From positions 7,078,972-7,142,971 of the forward strand of contig NC_045146.1 of NCBI RefSeq assembly GCF_008831285.2: a stretch of DNA of 64,000 nt, in the 5' to 3' direction. A program made the translations under genes and the position numbers. Each line of letters begins with the position of its first letter. Positions within the stretch are counted from its first letter, which is position 1. The stretch comes from Nymphaea colorata (taxonomy: Eukaryota > Streptophyta > Magnoliopsida > Nymphaeales > Nymphaeaceae). Below the pieces are notes generated by a model. That model ran no database searches and was not told the origin of the DNA. It worked only from the letters and a program-made list of their open reading frames with translations. Below are positions 10,670 to 22,200 of this stretch, one piece after another.

Positions 10670-12426
10670 TGTTACGTGCCTACCTTCGAGCGGCCAAGAT
10701 GGCCGACGGCTGCCCGTGTCTACGTCGTCCGAGACCGGAGCGTGGGCAGCCTTACAGCATCCACCAGGACTTTTCACGCATTAGGGAGGCTACAACGCAC
10801 CATGGCCACTCTCTATGGCCTCTCCGCACGCATGGAAGGCTAAGGAAATGGGCCAGCCTAGAGGCCCGACAGGGGACAGGGCCGAGGATGCCGATAGGTG
10901 GCGGACCATTCCGGCCAAACTTCGAGGGAGTAGAGTGTCTCGTCTCCATACTGCCCAGCGGCCAAGCGAGGCTATTGGTGGAGACGGCCGCTAGTGCGCC
11001 TCGCAGCGCCAGCCAGTGTTGAGGCAGGCCATGGACTATCGACCAGGGCAGGCAGTGCTAGCGTCGAGGGTCGCCGAAGATGGCCCATCGTGGCCGAAGG
11101 TGGCGTCGAGCGACGTAGGCCAGCAGACGCCGAGGGGGCGTCGGGAGAAGAGGGCGTGGTGTTCACGCGTTGCGCAGAGTGGGAGCCGACTGTCGATGCA
11201 GGTATTACTTTTTGTAGGGCTAACCCTTCTTGCAGGTTGGCGAGTGACAACCAGCCACAGTCGAGTGACCGGCCAGGGAGACAGGTGATGGGCAGCCAGT
11301 TGGGCGATGGTCAGATGCAGATGGAGGACGCCCAGCTGACCGTCACGCGCATGGAGGAGACTACCCTAGCCGAGACGGGTGGAGTGGGTTCGCATCGGCC
11401 CGAGCTTCGCGGCCGATGCCTAGCCCGTGTAGAGGGCGTAGGCTAGATTTTGTTGCTTTGACTGTGGACTGGCCGATTCGGTCAGGATCCTAATCTGTAT
11501 TGGTGTGTTTTATTTCTGTTTCAGCTTGTATAGTATTGATTTATGTTGTACCGGACGGGTTGAGCCGTTCCGTGACACTTGAGGCACTCAAGCTTATAAG
11601 CTTGAGCTTTGTACCTGTACAGGATATACATGTTTTTATGTCAAGGAGAAGTTTTTCTCGTCTTCCTCTCATTTTCTCTCTCCTCCTCCCGCGAGGGTTT
11701 CTGCTCCTCCCACCCGTGAGGGTCTTGTTCCCCGTCTTCTGCTTCTTCTTCTTCTCCCCCGACTGCTACTTCTTCCTCTTCTTTCCCGTGAGGATCTCTT
11801 CCTCTCTTCTTCTTCTTCCTCTTCTTCTTCTATACCTTCTCTGCTCGTTCTCGCTTGTGTCTCCTCCCCTTGATGCCATCTCCCTCTGTCCCACCGAAAT
11901 CCAAACAACAAACGGCCGGAGGAACCTGCCTGTCGCAACCCCTTCCTGCCGCAGCTCACCACCCTACACTCCACACCACACAGCTTCGCTTTCGGGCGTG
12001 ATTTCAGCAAACGGACGCCGTCAGTAGCCTCCCCTTCTCTTGGCGACACTCTGGATCAATCCGAAGGGAAATCTGTTGGCCGTCTACTGGGATCTTCTGC
12101 CTACCCTGCCGGTTCTGCCTTGAGCCACCTGCAACAACGGCAGTCCCGTCCCTTCCTTCAACAACGATCGGAGCCTAGAGAGTTCGTTTACCCCACATCT
12201 TGCGGGCATCCCTGCGTATTCATCCAAGCTATCTGCGGGCCAAATTCCAGTACAATTTGACGCTTGGTTGATTTTTAACAGATTTTCAAAGGTTAGCCTC
12301 CCCTGTCCTGCGTCAGCACTCTTGGCAGCAGGGGTTTGGCCTTCGATCGCCCAGCTGAGCGAGATCCTGGCGCATCGCCGACGTTGGAGCAGCCTCGTGA
12401 TGGCCCTCGCCGGTGCGAACCCACCA
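10670..12426 (+). repeat. 5' LTR of the non-autonomous element
   Basis: The LTR is 1757 bp long. It holds a perfect 20-bp palindrome with a central tata (11587-11606), a second palindrome cctgtacagg (about 11617-11626), and a pyrimidine-rich tract of cttctt-type units (11655-11840). The palindrome's tataag may be a TATA element, with the pyrimidine tract falling in the transcribed leader. Open frames inside are not conserved coding sequence. Confidence 0.9.
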
Positions 12427-12429
12427 GTA

Positions 12430-12441
12430 GGTATCAGAGCC
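12430..12441 (+). promoter_or_regulatory. Primer-binding site, initiator tRNA-Met type
   Basis: GGTATCAGAGCC lies three bases after the 5' LTR. It matches the complement of the 3' end of plant initiator tRNA-Met used by many plant LTR elements. Confidence 0.8.
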
Positions 12442-14797
12442 GGCACTCACGGCGGTGAATCGAAGTTCTGTGGCATATATCGTCTTCTTTAAGGTAGACA
12501 GAAAAAAGCATTGAAGAAGATCAGTGGGCGTTCAATTTCTAGAAGGAGTTGATGCTCGGGTGATATACCAATAGATTTGTCCTTGTCTTACGCGTCTACC
12601 GACAAAATTTCAGGATTTTAGGCCCTGTGGATGAGGAGAAATTGATTTTAGAAGAACCGCGGTTTTTCAGGCGAGTTTTTCCCCAAATCCGACGACCTCC
12701 GACTCTTTTAGCGTCAAATCCGGCCGATTCTTGCTCCAAAACGTGTTGATGATCATACCAGTGGATTGCTGATGGATTTCCACTTCCAACGAGCCCAAGA
12801 ACGTCCGATTTGGCTCAAAAACGGCGATGGTTAATCGATTTTAAGTCTGCCGGAATTTTCTGACGTTTTTCCTACGGGGAAGAAGAATTCCGGCCATTCC
12901 GATTTTCCGACGGAATATTCCGTCGAGTTCTTCGGTCACCGATGACGTGTCCGGGTCTTGTGTTCGGATCAGGATTGGTACGCACCGACACGCGAGTCCC
13001 GTCGAATCCCGCTTCACCAGAACGTCGAAGCTCGTCGTGTCCCGCCTCGAATCCCGCCTTACGTTGCCTTCAGCCGACACGGTGTCCCGCTTAGGACGTG
13101 TCCTCTGGTTGTCAATGAAGGCGTCGACGTGTCCTCGTGTCCCGCCCCTTTGAAGCACAAATTTGCCCCCGACACCACCCGAGGACACTCTCTAAGGCTT
13201 CTTCTCGGCGGCTAAGAGTCAGAAACATCAGCCAACTTCAAACGGCCGCCATTTGCTGCTCCGATTTTTGATTGAGCTGAACTTAGGCTCTTGGAATCGT
13301 CTCGATCTTGGCTTTTCACCTGCCAAACCTCAGAATTTTTGGAGCCAAGACCGAGGCACAGTGGAATTTTAAAGGAGGACTGTTCGGGAGCACCTCCGAT
13401 GACTAAAATCCTAGGAGATATTTGGCTGGAGCGTGACTTGGAGCTCCCCGTTCTGTGCTGAGACTACCGTGATCACTGGAACCAGACCTGCAAGGGGGAT
13501 CCTTGCTTGCTTCCCCATTCTGTACATCAGTTGCATTAACTCCCAACATCTGGTGACGATCTCAGCCACATTTACTTTCTTCTCGTGTTTTCCTTCGTAG
13601 GTTGATTCTTGTGTTTGGTGGAGGCAATCTTTGCCTACTGCCTACTATTTTCAACAGAGGAGCAAGGAGTAGGAGCTGCCTAGGCAGCGCGCATACGCCG
13701 GCGTTCAACGGCGCCTGTTTCACCCCAATCACGTTTGCTCCTGGGGTTCTTTTGGTGCTTGGTGACGCTTCTTCACTTATGGTTTTCCTGCAGTAGTTAC
13801 CTTGATTACTTGGTAATTGCTTGTCTGGTTTTGGAAGAGGTAACGTGCAGCAGAGGAGCTTGTAGTAGGTTCGATGCTGGGGAGCTGAAACCGAACCTGT
13901 TGACCCTGTTAGAAGTCACAGCTTACGCCGGGTTTAGTGGCGCTTGCTTCCCCCTCAGATTCGTCTATCAACAGGGGTTAAATTCAAACACGGTGACGAC
14001 TTCTAACATTATAGGGAATGCCTTATTTCCTAATTATTTTTGAGCAGTAACTCTCAGCTTATTTGTTGAGACAGCTATCGCCGAGAAGGGAGCAGCCCAA
14101 GCAGCCGTGATTGAGCTGTGTCTAGGAGAAAGAAGGGTGCACGCTATCACCTTGTCAGCGCTTGCTTCCCCCTACTACGTCAGTGCACTAGGGGTTCAGA
14201 AACGTGCAGCTAAGTGCAATCCTTTCTACCAGTTTTGTCACTGAAATCCATTGCAGTGACTGCTCTTTTGCTTGTGTTGAGGGAACATTATAGGCGCTTT
14301 TGGCGACACGAAGAGGAGATCGGCGCCTTCCCTCACCTAGCTGACGTGATGAATGCCAAAGACCTTGGTCTTCTGTCCTTGGTAGGGTGTGCTGGGCTAG
14401 CCCCAGCCAGGTTTGCCTCACTTTCCCCCCTATAGAATGGGGCGGGCTTTATTGCTTTCAGTCGTGGTGTGGACCATCCTATGGGTTAGGGAATGGTTTG
14501 CTCGCTTAGGCATGTATGAATGGTTTGTTGAGTGAGGCTTGAGGGCATATTTGTACGCTGCGCTTGTACAGCCTGAAACCCATATGTTGTAGTAGGTTCA
14601 GACCTAGTGTAGCTTGGGGAAAGCCCTCTCTTGTACCACTACCCTATGGGATTTTTGATGGGTCTGTTTTCAGCAGGGTAGATTTTGTAGTAGGGCTCTA
14701 CTCAGACTTGCCAGAACATCTGAAGAGCTCTCTCAGCAGCAGCACAGTCAGTGTTTTCAGCATTAGTGCGTTCAGCTTCAGTGTTTAGCCTCTTCAA
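12442..14797 (+). other. Long untranslated leader with diverged tandem units
   Basis: About 2.35 kb separates the primer-binding site from the first ORF. Between about 13655 and 14200 there are three diverged units of about 225 bp. Each has a purine-rich box like gaggagc...gtag, then a box like ggcgcttgcttcccccta, then a word like caggggtt. The core boxes start near 13706, 13935 and 14154. No long conserved ORF is present. The segment 12900-13200 has several copies of cgtgtccgg/gtgtcccgc-like words. A packaging or dimerisation role is possible but is inference only. Confidence 0.55.
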
Positions 14798-16174
14798 TTG
14801 TTTGCTACGAACATGACAGAGGAAGATTACCAGGTTTTTGACAAGGTTTCCTATGACTACAGCTCACTCGTGGGTGATTATTATGACGAAGGGGGCTGCT
14901 ACAGGGATTATTATACAGATCAGGAAGGCAGCTACGAAGAGCAGTATCTCTACGAGCCTGAAGAATCACACTATCTAGCTGACTATCATGAGTACGAATT
15001 TGACAGAGCATACACCATCCAAGAGCACACTGTAGACTCTGATTATGATGATAGTGAGCAGCAGATCCCTTCAGAGGACTCTGATCAGGATGAGGATGTT
15101 GGTCGGAACACCTCTCCCCAGCTAAGGGAGGATCACTCTAGAGGGTTCCATGCAAAAAGGGTGTCTGTCAGTTTCAACCGATCCTGTTTTGCACACGGCC
15201 GAAACCAGCAGCGAGGTAGTGAGCGACGGGGTATGAATCAACAGGGCAACAGAGGACAAACCGTTAGAAGGGAACGCCCTATACCACCTTCACAGTTCCT
15301 ACCTGCAGTCACCCAAGCACCCCCCGGCATTGGTGCTCCTAGTACTTCCTATCGCCAGCCACGTGGGATCCCTGAGTTCTCTCCTCAGCAGCTGTTAGAT
15401 AAAAAGCAGCAGGTTATGGTGCAAGCTAGCAGAGTATCGAATAGGGGTGGATTACTCCCTTGGCCACCCTCAGGGTTCTCAGTGGACAATGTTCTGCCAG
15501 TAGGGCATAGGCTACGTGAGGAAATACAGAGGATTCAATCCTCTACCCAGTCAGGGCGACAACAGCAAAAGGTAGTGCCCTGCCATCAACAAAATGTGAA
15601 TAACAAGGTGTGTGAAAGGGCACGTGAGAAGGAGTCCAAATCCGACACGAAGCCATCATGGAAGCAAGACTTTGAAACCCTCAGAGAGCTCATCACTAAA
15701 TTGGGGAAACAATTGGCACAAGAACAGTTGACCCTATCCAAATCCCAGCCGGTTGAAAAAAATTGTCAAGTGCCCAAAGTGTTGACTACAGATGATGACA
15801 ATCAAGACCCCATTCCGCCAGATATGGTGTCACCTAAGGAGGGTGGCAACCCCACTTGCTCTAAGCAAAGAAGTACCACGCTAGCTAGAATGGAGGTAGA
15901 AATGAAGGAGACTGAGACTGATATGCACGAATTACTTGTAATTCCAGCCACACCCGAGGTGACAGGAGAAGATCCTAGCTCCCATGAAACTTCTATCTCA
16001 GACATTGAAGTGGGTGAACAAGGAGAGGCCGAAGGTATCAAAGATACCCATCAAGACGACAAAGCTGTGTTAGTACCGGTCGGAAATCCAAAAGGGCAGC
16101 TATTGTCGATACTTGATCCTTGCACCACCACCGTCCAGGGTGAAGCTCGCTATAGGGACTCACTTGTTGTATAG
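14798..16174 (+). CDS. Unrecognised 458-aa retrotransposon protein (ORF1)
   Basis: The ORF is intact in this copy despite LTR divergence. The first ATG is at 14798, but one at 14813 (MTEEDYQVF) is equally plausible. Residues 1-110 are highly acidic and tyrosine-rich (for example DYYDEGGCYRDYYTDQEGSY). Residues about 125-170 are basic and rich in Arg, Gln and Gly, like a nucleic-acid-binding tail. Residues about 175-260 are rich in proline and glutamine. A likely coiled coil lies near 295-325 (FETLRELITKLGKQLAQEQL), and the C-terminal third is acidic. There is no CCHC knuckle and no match I recognise to a gag capsid fold, protease or envelope. By position it could be a diverged gag-like protein or a protein taken from elsewhere. 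I cannot assign a function. Confidence 0.6.
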   Translation: MFATNMTEEDYQVFDKVSYDYSSLVGDYYDEGGCYRDYYTDQEGSYEEQYLYEPEESHYLADYHEYEFDRAYTIQEHTVDSDYDDSEQQIPSEDSDQDEDVGRNTSPQLREDHSRGFHAKRVSVSFNRSCFAHGRNQQRGSERRGMNQQGNRGQTVRRERPIPPSQFLPAVTQAPPGIGAPSTSYRQPRGIPEFSPQQLLDKKQQVMVQASRVSNRGGLLPWPPSGFSVDNVLPVGHRLREEIQRIQSSTQSGRQQQKVVPCHQQNVNNKVCERAREKESKSDTKPSWKQDFETLRELITKLGKQLAQEQLTLSKSQPVEKNCQVPKVLTTDDDNQDPIPPDMVSPKEGGNPTCSKQRSTTLARMEVEMKETETDMHELLVIPATPEVTGEDPSSHETSISDIEVGEQGEAEGIKDTHQDDKAVLVPVGNPKGQLLSILDPCTTTVQGEARYRDSLVV

Positions 16175-16225
16175 GAAAGGACATCCAAGTCTGCGCTTTT
16201 TGAGTCTGGCCCCAATCCTTGCATC

Positions 16226-16694
16226 ATGATGAAAACTGATGAAGATGATTTAATAAAACGGGGTGAGACAATTCTGACTCATACGCCCCTCTCCACTTGG
16301 GCAGTTCCCCTATCTCCTCAGCTTGACGTGTACCTTGAGCTTCTTACAGTAGGGTATGAGTATGCTACTCTCAACGACCATAAGCTAGAACACATGAGGG
16401 TACAGGCAACCAAAGAGGGGATACAGTCTTTTGAAAAGCGTCCTCACGAGCACACGTTATTGCTCACCTGCTTTGACGATACCGAATGGGTGCCATGGGC
16501 AGATTTTGATATTGTGAGCTCTCCATTCCGCAGCAAGACGAAAGTAGGCAGCCGGTGTGACGACGTGTGGGGTAAGACGACCGTGGCCAAGCACAGAGAA
16601 CATGGCCGCTTTCTTTGGGATCCCGGAGGACGAAGTCCGGACAAGGTGACACTCGAGAAGCCTGAGGGCAGGCTCCATTTTAAGGGGGTGGGTC
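16226..16694 (+). CDS. Unrecognised second ORF running into the 3' LTR (ORF2)
   Basis: The frame opens with ATG at 16226, 51 bases after ORF1, and stays open through the purine tract into the 3' LTR, ending at 17245. Only the part before 16695 (about 156 codons) is internal to the element. It includes LSPQLDVYLELLTVGYEYA and a segment DDTEWVPWADFDI. I do not recognise a family. It may be a relic of a longer polyprotein, since the end of pol normally sits here, or may be non-coding. Confidence 0.35.
16680..16694 (+). other. Polypurine tract
   Basis: The run aagggggtgggt, with a final c before the LTR, lies immediately upstream of TGTTACG at 16695. This is the expected position of the plus-strand primer. 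Confidence 0.7.
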
Positions 16695-18445
16695 TGTTAC
16701 GTGCCTACCTTCGAGCGGCCAAGATGGCCGACGGCTGCCCATGTCTACGTCGTCCTGGACTGGAGCGTGGGCAGCCTTACCGCATCCACCAGGACTTTTC
16801 ACGCGTTAGGGAGGCTACAGCGCACCATGGCCACTCTTTATGGCCTCTCTGCACGCATGGAAGGCTAAGGAAATGGGCCAGCCTAGAGGCCCGACAGGGG
16901 ACAGGGCCGAGGATGACGATAGGTGGCAGACCATTCCGGCCAAGCTTCGAGGGAGTAGAGTGTCTCGTCTCCATACTGCCCAGCGGCCGAGCGAGGCTAT
17001 TGGTGGAGACGACCGCTACAGGCACACAGCACCCCGCAGTGCCAGCCAGTGTTGAGGCAGGCCGTGGACTAACGACCAGGGCAGGCAGTGCCAGCGTCGA
17101 GGGTCGCCGAAGATGGCCCATCATGGCCAAAGGTGGCGCCGAGCGACGTAGGCCGGCAGGAGGGGGCGTCGGGAGAAGACGGGGTGGTGTTCACGCGTCG
17201 TGCAGAGAGGGAGCCCACTGTCGATGCAGGTATTACTTTTTGTAGGGCTTGCAGGTTGGCGAGTGACAACCAGCCACAGTCAAGTGACCGGCCAGGGAGA
17301 CAGGTGATGGGAAGCCAGTTGGGCGATGGTCAGATGCAAATGGAGGACGCCCAGCTGACCGTCACGCGCATGGAGGAGACCACCCTAGCCGAGACGGGTG
17401 GAGTGGGTTCGCATCGACCCAAGCTTCGCGGCCGATGCCCACCCCGTGTAGAGGGCGTAGGCTAGATTTTGTTGCTTTGACTGTGGACTGACCGATTCGG
17501 TCAGGATCCTAATCTGTATTGGTGTGTTTTATTTCTGTTTCAGCTTGTATAGTATTGATTTATGTTGTACCGGACGGGTTGAGCCGTTCCGTGACACTTG
17601 AGGCACTCAAGCTTATATGCTTGAGCTTTGTACCTGTACAGGATATACATGTTTTTATGTCAAGGAGAAGTTTTTCTCGTCTTCCTCTCATTTTCTCTCT
17701 CCTCCTCCTGCGAGGGTTTCTGCTCCTCCCACCCGTGAGGGTCTTGTTCCCCGTCTTCTGCTTCTTCTTCTTCTCCCCTGACTGCTACTTCTTCCTCTTC
17801 TTCCCCGTGAGGATCTCTTCCTCTCTTCTTCTTCTTCCTCTTCTTCTTTTATACCTTCTCTGCTCGTTCTCGCTTGTGTCTCCTCCCCTTGATGCCATCT
17901 CCCTCTGTCCCACCGAAATCCAAACAACAAACGACCGGAGGAACCTGCCTGTCGCAGCCCCTTCCTGCCGCAGCTCACCACCCTACACTCCACGCCACAC
18001 AGCTTCGCTTTCGGGCGTGATTTCAGCAAACGGACGCTGTCAGCAGCCTCCCCTTCTCTTGGCGACACTCTGGACCAATCCGGAGGGAAATCTGTTGGCC
18101 GTCTACTGGGATCTTCCCCCTACCCTGCCGGTTCTGCCTTGAGCCACCTGCAACAGTGGCAGTCCCGTCCCTTCCTTCAACAACGATCGGAGCCTAGAGC
18201 GTTCGTTTGCCCCACATCTTGCGGGCATCCCTGCGTAATCATCCGAGCTATCTGCGGGCCAAATTCCAGCACAATCCGACGCTTGGTTGATTTTTAACGG
18301 ATTTTCAAAGGTTAGCCTCCCCTGTCCTGCGTCAGCACTCTTGGTAGCAGGGGTTTGGCCTTTGATCGCCCAGCTGAGTGAGATCCTGGCGCATCGCTGG
18401 CATTGGAGCAGCCTCGTGACGGCCCTCGGCAGTGCGAACCCACCA
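16695..18445 (+). repeat. 3' LTR of the non-autonomous element
   Basis: The LTR is 1751 bp long with the same ends as the 5' copy. Differences include several substitutions in the first 130 bases, a small indel near 17155 and a changed base that breaks the 20-bp palindrome (cttatatgcttg here, cttataagcttg in the 5' LTR). It is followed by CATTC at 18446-18450. Confidence 0.9.
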
Positions 18446-18450
18446 CATTC

Positions 18451-18679
18451 GGTGTCCTGCAGCTCCGCTTAACTTCGTAGTGCATAGGGATGGCACGGCA
18501 ACAGCCCAGGGCCAGAGCCCCGCCTCTGTCTCTCTCTCTCTTTTCTTGGAAATGCCCAACGACGCCCTCCGTTCTCTTGCCAGCGCACTGGCGAAGAGGG
18601 GCTCGGCGGTCTCTCTGTTGACGAGCGGAGGGCTGGCCGCCCTCCCTTCCCTTCCATCACTGGCAGGGAGAGCCCGACA
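18451..18679. other. Short GC-rich spacer between the two LTR elements
   Basis: This is the continuation of the sequence interrupted at 10665. It contains a (CT)n tract at about 18528-18543. No coding sequence was recognised. Confidence 0.5.
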
Positions 18680-18684
18680 GCGCT
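18680..18684. repeat. Target site duplication, left copy (GCGCT)
   Basis: GCGCT precedes the left LTR of the Copia element and is repeated right after the other LTR at 23933-23937. Confidence 0.9.
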
Positions 18685-19153
18685 TGTTAGCACATCTTGA
18701 AGGAAGCCTGTCATCGTCTCTACCATGAAAAGAAATCTTCAGCAAATTCTTTGGAAAGAAATCCTCAACGGTTAATGTTGACATCAAAACGAGATTGACA
18801 TCATTCTTATTCTTTGGAAAGAAATCCTCAACGGTTAATGTTGATATCAAAACGAGATTGGCATCAATCTTATTCTGCCAATCTCGTCTTTCCTTTCTTG
18901 ATAAATGTTGTTGCCTTGTTTTATGTAATTCCCTGATTTCCAAGGATCTTTTGGTCGTTGGGCTCTGTTTTGATAGAAGGGGCTGTAATCCATATAAGGA
19001 GATGAATCCCACGTTATCTGTGGGTGAGAATTTATGAAAGAGAGACAAAAAACAGAGCTTCCTCTGTTTTCGTGGACGTAGGCTTTGATGCCGAACCACG
19101 TTAAAATTTGAGTCTTGATTTTATTTTCTATTATTCTTCCATGATTCTTAACA
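18685..19153 (+). repeat. 5' LTR of the young Copia element
   Basis: It runs from TGTTAGCACATC to GATTCTTAACA. Inside, a 57-bp unit beginning ttctttggaaagaaatcctc is present twice in tandem (about 18748-18861). The sequence ccatataagg at about 18989 resembles a TATA region. Confidence 0.95.
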
Positions 19154-19165
19154 TGGTATCAGAGC
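19154..19165 (+). promoter_or_regulatory. Primer-binding site (initiator tRNA-Met)
   Basis: TGGTATCAGAGC begins at the first base after the 5' LTR and is complementary to the 3' end of plant initiator tRNA-Met. Confidence 0.95.
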
Positions 19166-19295
19166 GATGAATGTTTGGCGATCTGTCCAGAACGTCGGTA
19201 TTTCTCAAGTCGTGCAGTTGCTGTCACAAGGGAGCAAGACTCGCTAGACAAGCCTTTCAAGGTGTGATCTTCTCTTTTTCCATTGCTTCAATATC

Positions 19296-22200
19296 ATGGC
19301 TAACGCTGCTAGAGACGAAGCATCCAATGGAGCTAAGTCCACCGAACATAACACTCTGAAAATTACCTCCACCCCACTCAATGGTGCTAACTACTTGAGT
19401 TGAGCGAAGGCTGCTCGCTTGTTCCTTAGTGGAAGATCAAAGGCTGGATACATTAATGGAAAAATCCAAGTTCCAGCCACTACTGATCCCAAATATGATG
19501 AGTGGGAGGCTGAGAATGACATGGTTATGGCGTGGCTGCTCAACTCTATGGAACCAGCCATAGCAAATCTTTTCACATACCAAGATACCGCGCACGGAAT
19601 ATGGGAGGCTTTGAATGAACTGTATAGTGAGCAAAATAATCTTGCTCGTGTATACCAAATACAATGCGAAATTGCCACTCTCACTCTCCATGATCAAGAT
19701 GTGCAACGGTACATTGGAAAACTGAGAAGCTTATATGATGAGCTCCTCCAATATCGGCCTGCTACTTCTGATCCAGCCATTTATAAGCAGCGATTCGAAG
19801 AAGATCAAATTTTCAAGATTCTCGCCGGGTTAAGTGAGGACTATGATTCCTTAAGAACCCAAATCCTCAACACTATGCCGCTGCCCAAATTTAATGCAGT
19901 CTGCCAAATGATTCAAAGAGAGGTGTCAAGGCGACGTGTAATGAGCATCCCTCCTAAAGTGGATTCCATGGGAGACAGCCAAGAAAAAATGGCATGCCTC
20001 TCACAATCGGGCACCATTCAAGGCGTGCAAAGGTACCATTCGAACACACAAAAAACTCGCAGCAAACTTAAGTGTACTCACTGCAGGAAATTGGGCCACA
20101 CGCGCGACCGCTGCTGGGAACTCGTGGGACGGCCAGGAAAGGAAAAGGGGTCTTCTTCAATTCTAGACAAAGACGTTAACCTTGCAAACTTTGTCACCAA
20201 AGAGGACCTGGAAACGTTCTTTCAGAAATTCGCAAAAACAAATTTAGTATCATCCCAACCAGTGGGTGATGCCTCTGAAGGTAAGCCTTATGCCCTGTTG
20301 ACTGCCACTGATAATAAGTCTTGGATAGTTGATTATGGCGCTACTGATCACATGACTAATGATCCCACAAGACTTGCCAATCTAAATAAGGATTTTTATC
20401 GCACTGTTTTTTCTGCTGATGGGTCATCTATAGAAGTTGTCGGCATTGGGAAAACAACATTTTTTGAGAAGCATAGTGGCTCTACTTTACTAGTTCCCAA
20501 GCTCGCTGTTAATCTTATGTCTGTTAGCAAAATCACACAAGATTATGATTGTCTTGTTATTTTCTCCAAGAAGGACGTAACATTTCAGGACCCGAGCACG
20601 AAGAAAGTGATTGGTAAAGGCCGACGCCATGGCGATCTCTACATTATGGACACCAACAGTTTGAGTCTCTTCACAAAATCAAGATCAACTCAAAGGATGG
20701 AATATCAAATTTGGCATGCTCGATTAGGACACATATGCGATCGAAATCTCAGTCGTCTTATTCCTTCCCTCATTATTGAAGATAATAAAGCGTGTGATGC
20801 ATGCGAATTTGCAAAGTTTACACGCCTTCCTTTTCAGCCCACTCATGAAAGGTCTGGAAAACCTTTTGATCTAATCCACTCGGATGTTTGGGGACCTGCT
20901 CCAGAAGACTCTCATGCAGGTTTTAAGTATTATGTCTCTTTCGTCGATGATATGACTCGTGTAACTTGGATTTATTTTCTCAAAAATAAAAGTGAGGTGC
21001 CAAATATCTTTGAAGAATTCTATGTCTTCATTCTTACTCAATATGGTGCTAAGATTAAAATGCTTCGCTCTGACAATGGTGGTGAATATGTTAATGATAC
21101 ATTGAATAACTTTATGAGGAAACATGGGATACAACCTCAATATACATGCGCCGGGACACCTCAGCAAAACGGCACAGCAGAAAGGAAAAATCGGCAACTT
21201 CTAAATATAGCTCGGGCTCTTATGATGCACATGAATGTCCCCCCTATATTTTGGAGCGAAGCCATAGGGACAGCATGTTATATATCCAATCGTGTCCCAA
21301 ATTCCAGCATCAATGGAAAAATTCCTCTTGAATGTCTTCTCAGCAAACCTCCCTCACTCAAACACCTCAGGATATTTGGGTGCAAATGTTACGTACATGT
21401 ACAAGAGAAATTTAGAAATAAACTTCAGAGTCGTGCCATCAAGTGTATCTTCTTGGGATACTCTAGCAATAAGAGAGGGTATCGTTGCTTTGATCCGCTC
21501 TCTAAACGCATGATTGTTTCCAGGGACGTAAAGTTCTATGAAAATGAACACTTCTTTGACAGTTGCATACAGGGGGGGGAATAATAAAAATTCTGCTGAA
21601 AACAGTGCTGAAGATGTTCCTTGACCCCTGGCAAACATTTTCGAGAATCAAACATCTCCTAGTCAAACAGGGACGACCCACTTTCCCAATGACAACAACA
21701 GCCCTGAAAGTACTACTTTGGAAGAAGGCGAAGCCACCACCATCGTCGAACCTCAAACAGATCTAAGACGTTCTTCTAGAGTAACTCGGCCTCCATCCAA
21801 GTTAAGTGATTACTATACTTACTTATCTGCTGATAATATTCATTCAATAGAAAGTTATCTCTCATTTGAAGCTCTCTCTCACAACTACAAGTCATATATC
21901 TTTGCAACTTATGGGCATCAAGAGCCAAGAAACTTTAATGAAGCGAATGCAGATTTACGATGGAGGGCAGCCATGGGAGAAGAAATCAAGGCACTTGAAA
22001 AGAATCATACTTGGGATCTTGTTCCTCTACCAGATGGAAAAAAATTGGTAGGATGCAAATGGATCTACAAAATAAAGTTCAAGAGCAATGGAGAAGTGGA
22101 GCGATATAAGGCGCGCCTCGTTGCAAAGGGCTTTACTCAGACAGAAGGAATCGATTACAATGAAACTTTTGCACCAGTCGCAAAGATGAACACGGTTAGG

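Larger units (their letters stand above)
10670..18445 (+). mobile_element. Complete non-autonomous LTR retrotransposon with unfamiliar ORFs
   Basis: The element is bounded by LTRs 10670-12426 and 16695-18445, both beginning TGTTACGTGCC and ending AACCCACCA, and by the 5-bp duplication CATTC. A primer-binding site for initiator tRNA-Met follows the left LTR, and a purine tract precedes the right one. Within the 4.3-kb interior I find no aspartic protease, reverse transcriptase, RNase H or integrase motif. There are only a 458-codon ORF and a shorter second ORF. The element must therefore have been mobilised by the enzymes of another retrotransposon. The LTRs differ by about seven substitutions in the first 130 bp plus several small indels further on. 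It is clearly older than the Copia element beside it. Confidence 0.9.

Noticed and set aside
10994-12049. Several 90-175 codon ORFs on both strands of the 5' LTR, repeated in the 3' LTR
   Set aside because: They lie in LTR sequence, differ between the two LTRs by frame-changing indels, and include translations of a cttctt repeat.
12841-13215. 115-codon minus-strand and 85-codon plus-strand ORFs in the retrotransposon leader
   Set aside because: Overlapping frames on both strands in a region of repeated cgtgtccc-like words, with no conserved motif.
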